Shown here piece after piece: positions 60,943 to 64,000 of a DNA stretch of 64,000 nucleotides. The notes under the pieces are model-generated. The model was given only the letters and a program-made list of their open reading frames with translations, had not been told where the DNA came from and did no database searches. The position numbers and the translations under genes were made by a program. The DNA is taken from positions 83,519 through 147,518 of the forward strand of contig JBKPDF010000007.1 of the NCBI GenBank assembly GCA_046727735.1, written 5' to 3'. Source of the DNA: AP-16 sp046727735. Its GTDB lineage: Bacteria > Pseudomonadota > Alphaproteobacteria > Rhizobiales > Xanthobacteraceae. Within the stretch, counting starts at the first letter, position 1. The number at the start of each line of letters is the position of its first letter.

Positions 60943-63699
60943 ATGGAGCTCAAACTGCCGCGCCCGCCCAACCCGGCCCGAACCGGCGAGAACGCGCGCG
61001 AGGTGCGGACCGCAGACGAGGATCGCGTCACCCCGATGATGACGCAATACCTCGAGATCAAGGCCGCCCACGCCGATTGCCTGCTGTTCTACCGGATGGG
61101 GGATTTCTACGAGCTGTTCTTCGAGGACGCGGAGATCGCGAGCCGCGCGCTCGGCATCGTGCTCACCAAGCGCGGCAAGCATCTCGAACGCGACATCCCG
61201 ATGTGCGGCGTCCCGGTCGAGCGCGCCGAGGAATATCTGCATCGGCTGATCGCGCTCGGGCATCGGGTCGCGGTTTGCGAGCAGCTCGAGGATCCGGCCG
61301 AGGCGCGGCGCCGCGGCGCCAAGAGCGTGGTGCGGCGCGACGTGGTGCGCCTCGTCACGCCGGGCACGCTGACCGAAGATTCCCTGCTCGATGCCAGGCG
61401 CAACAATTATCTTGCGGCAATCGCGCGCGCCCGCGCCTCGGCCGCCGAGGCGCAAGACCGGTTCGCGATCGCGTTCCTCGACATGTCGACCGGCGAGTTT
61501 CGCGTGACCGAATGCGGCCGCGACGCGCTGCTCGCCGAGATCGCCCGGCTCGAGCCCGGCGAGATCCTGGTCTCCGACGCGCTCTACGACGACGCCGATC
61601 TCGCGGGATTCTGGCGCGCATCCGGCACGGTCACCCCGCTCGCCCGCGACGTGTTCGAGGGCGGCAGCGCCGAGCGGCGACTCGCAAGCTTCTTCGCGGT
61701 GGCGAGCACGCAGGCGTTCGGCGCGTTTTCCCGGCTCGAGCTCACCGCGGCGGCCGCGTGCGTCACCTATCTCGAACGCACCCAGCGCGGCGGAAAACCG
61801 CTGCTCTCGCCGCCGGCGCGGGAAGCGAGCGGAGCCGCACTGCTCATCGATGCCGCGACCCGCGCCAATCTCGAGCTCGTGCGCACGCTCGGCGGGGAGC
61901 GCCGCGGCTCGCTGTTGGCGGCAATCGACCGCACCGTCACGGCGGCGGGCTCGCGGCTCTTGGCGCAGCGGCTCGCCGCGCCGCTCACCGCGCCCGCGCA
62001 AATCAGCGAGCGGCTCGATGCGGTTGCGGCGCTGATCACGGCCGACGCTCGGACCGGGCTCGTCGCGCGGCTGAAAGCGGCTCCCGATCTTGCCCGCGCG
62101 CTCGCGCGGCTCGTGGTCGGGCGCGGCGGTCCGCGCGACTTGGCCGCGGTGCGCGACGGGCTGATGGCGGCGGCCGAAATCGCCAAGACCTGCGACGCGC
62201 TCGATCCTTGTCCCGAGGAGATCGCGGCCGCCGCGGCCGCGCTGCGGGCGCCGGACCCGGCGATTGCCGCCGAGCTCAGCGCGGCGCTCGCCGAAGAGCT
62301 CCCCGCGTTCAAGCGCGACGGCGGGTTCGTGCGCACCGGCTACCGCGCGGCGCTCGACGAGACGCGGGCGCTGCGCGACGAATCCCGGCGCGTGCTCGCG
62401 GTGCTGCAGGCCCGCTATGCCGAGCAGACCGGGATTCGCGCGCTGAAGATCAAGCACAACCACGTGCTCGGATATTTCATCGAGGCCGCCGCGCAGCACG
62501 GCGAAAAACTTTTGCGCGAGCCGTTCAAGGCAACGTTCATCCACCGCCAGACGCTCGCCGGCCAGATCCGATTCACCACGACCGAGCTCGGCGAGCTGGA
62601 ATCCAAGATCGCGAGCGCGGCCGACCGCGCGCTGGCGCTGGAGCTCGAGATCTTCGATCAGCTCTGCGAAGGCGTGGTCGGCGCGCGTGCCACGATCCAG
62701 GCTGCCGCGCAGGCGCTCGCCGCAATCGACGTCGCCGCCGCGCTCGCCCGTCTTGCGGTCGAGCAGGATTACGTGCGGCCCGAGATTCTCGACAACCTCG
62801 ATTTCGCGGTGGAGGGCGGCCGCCACCCGGTGGTCGAGCAGGCACTGGTGCGCGAAGGCGGCCCGTTCGTCGCCAACGATTGCGACCTTTCCGCGCCGGC
62901 GGACGCCGCCGCCGGACGCATCTGGCTCGTGACCGGGCCCAACATGGCGGGAAAATCCACGTTCCTGCGCCAGAACGCCTTGATTGCCGTGCTCGCCCAG
63001 ATGGGAAGCTTCGTGCCGGCGCGCCGCGCGAAGATCGGCGTCGTCGACCGGCTGTTCTCGCGCGTCGGCGCCGCCGACGATCTCGCGCGCGGCCGCTCGA
63101 CCTTCATGGTGGAAATGGTCGAGACCGCCGCGATCCTCAACCAGGCCAGCGCGCGCTCACTGGTGATCCTCGACGAAATCGGCCGCGGTACCGCCACGTT
63201 CGACGGCCTCTCGATTGCGTGGGCGACGATCGAGCACTTGCACGAGGCGAACCGCTGCCGCGCGCTGTTCGCCACGCATTTCCACGAGCTGACCGGGCTC
63301 GCCGCCAAGCTGCCGCGGCTGTTCAATGCGACCGTGCGGGTCAAGGAATGGCAGGGCGAGGTCGTCTTTCTGCACGAAGTGGTGCCGGGCGCGGCGGACC
63401 GCTCCTACGGCATCCAGGTGGCGAAGCTCGCGGGGCTGCCGTCCGCGGTGATCGAACGCGCGAAACTCGTGCTCGCCGAGCTCGAAGCGCAGGATCGCGT
63501 CTCGCCGGCGCGCAAGCTCATCGACGATCTGCCGCTGTTCGCCTCGGCGCGGCGCGCGACGCCGAGCCCCTCGCCGCGCGAAAGCGCCGCCGAGGCGCTG
63601 CTCGCCGAAATCGCCGCGCTCGATCCCGACGAGCTTTCCCCGCGCGAGGCGCTCGAAGCCCTCTATGCGCTCAAGCGCAAGGCGGCACAGCGCGAGTGA
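60943..63699 (+). CDS. mutS: DNA mismatch repair protein MutS
   Basis: A 918-residue MutS. The mismatch-reading motif is in FYRMGDFYELFFEDA. The connector, lever and clamp domains follow, and the ATPase has Walker A TGPNMAGKSTFLRQ near residue 664, then RSTFMVEMVETAAIL and Walker B LVILDEIGRGTATFDG. The C-terminal tail ends with a helix. An upstream GTG at 60916 would add nine residues; neither start has a clear ribosome site. It is divergent from maeB. MutL is not in the window. Confidence 0.98.
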   Translation: MELKLPRPPNPARTGENAREVRTADEDRVTPMMTQYLEIKAAHADCLLFYRMGDFYELFFEDAEIASRALGIVLTKRGKHLERDIPMCGVPVERAEEYLHRLIALGHRVAVCEQLEDPAEARRRGAKSVVRRDVVRLVTPGTLTEDSLLDARRNNYLAAIARARASAAEAQDRFAIAFLDMSTGEFRVTECGRDALLAEIARLEPGEILVSDALYDDADLAGFWRASGTVTPLARDVFEGGSAERRLASFFAVASTQAFGAFSRLELTAAAACVTYLERTQRGGKPLLSPPAREASGAALLIDAATRANLELVRTLGGERRGSLLAAIDRTVTAAGSRLLAQRLAAPLTAPAQISERLDAVAALITADARTGLVARLKAAPDLARALARLVVGRGGPRDLAAVRDGLMAAAEIAKTCDALDPCPEEIAAAAAALRAPDPAIAAELSAALAEELPAFKRDGGFVRTGYRAALDETRALRDESRRVLAVLQARYAEQTGIRALKIKHNHVLGYFIEAAAQHGEKLLREPFKATFIHRQTLAGQIRFTTTELGELESKIASAADRALALELEIFDQLCEGVVGARATIQAAAQALAAIDVAAALARLAVEQDYVRPEILDNLDFAVEGGRHPVVEQALVREGGPFVANDCDLSAPADAAAGRIWLVTGPNMAGKSTFLRQNALIAVLAQMGSFVPARRAKIGVVDRLFSRVGAADDLARGRSTFMVEMVETAAILNQASARSLVILDEIGRGTATFDGLSIAWATIEHLHEANRCRALFATHFHELTGLAAKLPRLFNATVRVKEWQGEVVFLHEVVPGAADRSYGIQVAKLAGLPSAVIERAKLVLAELEAQDRVSPARKLIDDLPLFASARRATPSPSPRESAAEALLAEIAALDPDELSPREALEALYALKRKAAQRE

Positions 63700-63726
63700 T
63701 CAGACATGCGCGCCGCACACGCGGCT

Positions 63727-63793
63727 ACCCTCTCCCCTTGTGGGAGAGGGTGGCTCGTTGCGATTGAAACGAGCAACGAGCCGGGTGAGGGGT
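63727..63793. repeat. CCCTCTCCC-family palindromic repeat after mutS
   Basis: ACCCTCTCCC and GGGAGAGGGT form a 10-bp stem, GGCTCGTTGC and GCAACGAGCC a second, then CCGGGTGAGGGG. It belongs with 49038-49217 and 53087-53146. It is mostly contained in the left arm of the large foldback that ends the window. Confidence 0.75.
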
Positions 63794-64000
63794 AGGAGCT
63801 TTCGAAGGCGCCGGGGGGGCCCCCCCCCCCCCCGGGGGGGGCCGCCCCCCCCCCCCCCCACCCCCACCCCCTGGGGGGGGGGGGGGGCGGGCGGCCGCCC
63901 CCCCCCGGGCGGGGGGGGGCCCCCCCCGGCGCCTTCGAAAGCTCCTACCCCTCACCCGGCTCGTTGCTCGTTTCAATCGCAACGAGCCACCCTCTCCCAC
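63740..64000. repeat. 80-bp perfect inverted repeat around a poly-G/C core, probable assembly artefact
   Basis: Bases 63740-63819 are the exact reverse complement of 63921-64000. The 101 bases between are runs of C and G with only three other bases. The right arm reaches the window end, so the inverted copy may continue. No biological element I know looks like this; a foldback or gap-filling error at a contig end is the simplest reading. Confidence 0.9.

Noticed and set aside
60885..63767. 960-codon plus-strand ORF overlapping mutS in another frame
   Set aside because: The protein is almost all Arg, Ala and Gly with no domain, while the mutS frame carries every family motif.

Overview
The window is chromosomal DNA of a GC-rich alphaproteobacterium (about two thirds G+C by eye), most likely Hyphomicrobiales (Rhizobiales) near the Nitrobacteraceae/Xanthobacteraceae. 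The evidence is an Irr regulator with a Cys-Pro heme motif, a tsaE-kinase fusion beside a DivL-like kinase, the coaBC-ubiB-ubiE / mutM-ech block, the rimP-nusA-infB-pnp operon and the rpsT-dnaA-dnaN-recF-gyrB cluster. Almost everything is core genome: I see no phage, transposase, CRISPR array, secretion or defence locus, tRNA or rRNA.

Layout. 0-10 kb: a truncated tsaE-phosphotransferase fusion, a DivL-like kinase, dut, coaBC, ubiB and ubiE (minus), then mutM and an enoyl-CoA hydratase (plus). 10-21 kb: moeB, a small exported protein, a 2-hydroxyacid dehydrogenase, an SH3 protein, irr divergent from fabA-fabB-fabI, a beta-propeller protein, a GFA protein, a radical SAM protein and a luciferase-like oxidoreductase. 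21-31 kb: rimP-nusA-ylxR-infB-rbfA-truB-rpsO-pnp on the minus strand, behind a recognisable promoter and a leader terminator. 31-44 kb: trmB, metK, lnt, corC, ybeY, phoH, miaB, plsC, rimI, tsaB, nfu, usp and trpS, mostly tightly packed or overlapping. 44-49 kb: less conserved genes (adenosine kinase, a membrane/coiled-coil protein, an MBL-fold protein, a metallophosphoesterase, a tiny protein) among GC-rich palindromic repeats. 49-57.4 kb: gyrB, recF, dnaN, dnaA and rpsT, with 1.07 kb without a recognised gene upstream of dnaA. 57.5-64 kb: a frame-broken dapA-like gene, maeB and mutS.

How the genes fit together. The window holds large parts of replication initiation and clamp functions, translation/RNA turnover, tRNA modification (TsaB, TsaE, MiaB, TrmB, TruB), envelope lipid synthesis (FabA/B/I, PlsC, Lnt), ubiquinone synthesis (UbiB/E), and CoA and SAM supply.

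Main points of interest: the DivL-like kinase has Tyr where the phospho-accepting His should be; the dapA-like gene needs two one-base corrections, both explained by shortened G runs; the last 261 bases are an 80-bp perfect inverted repeat around a poly-G/C core, probably an assembly artefact; the rimP leader carries a terminator/attenuator; the ech-mutM and rpsT-dnaA blocks are separated in a way that one inversion would explain; recF has no clean start because a dispersed repeat abuts it. I found no convincing undescribed multi-gene system.
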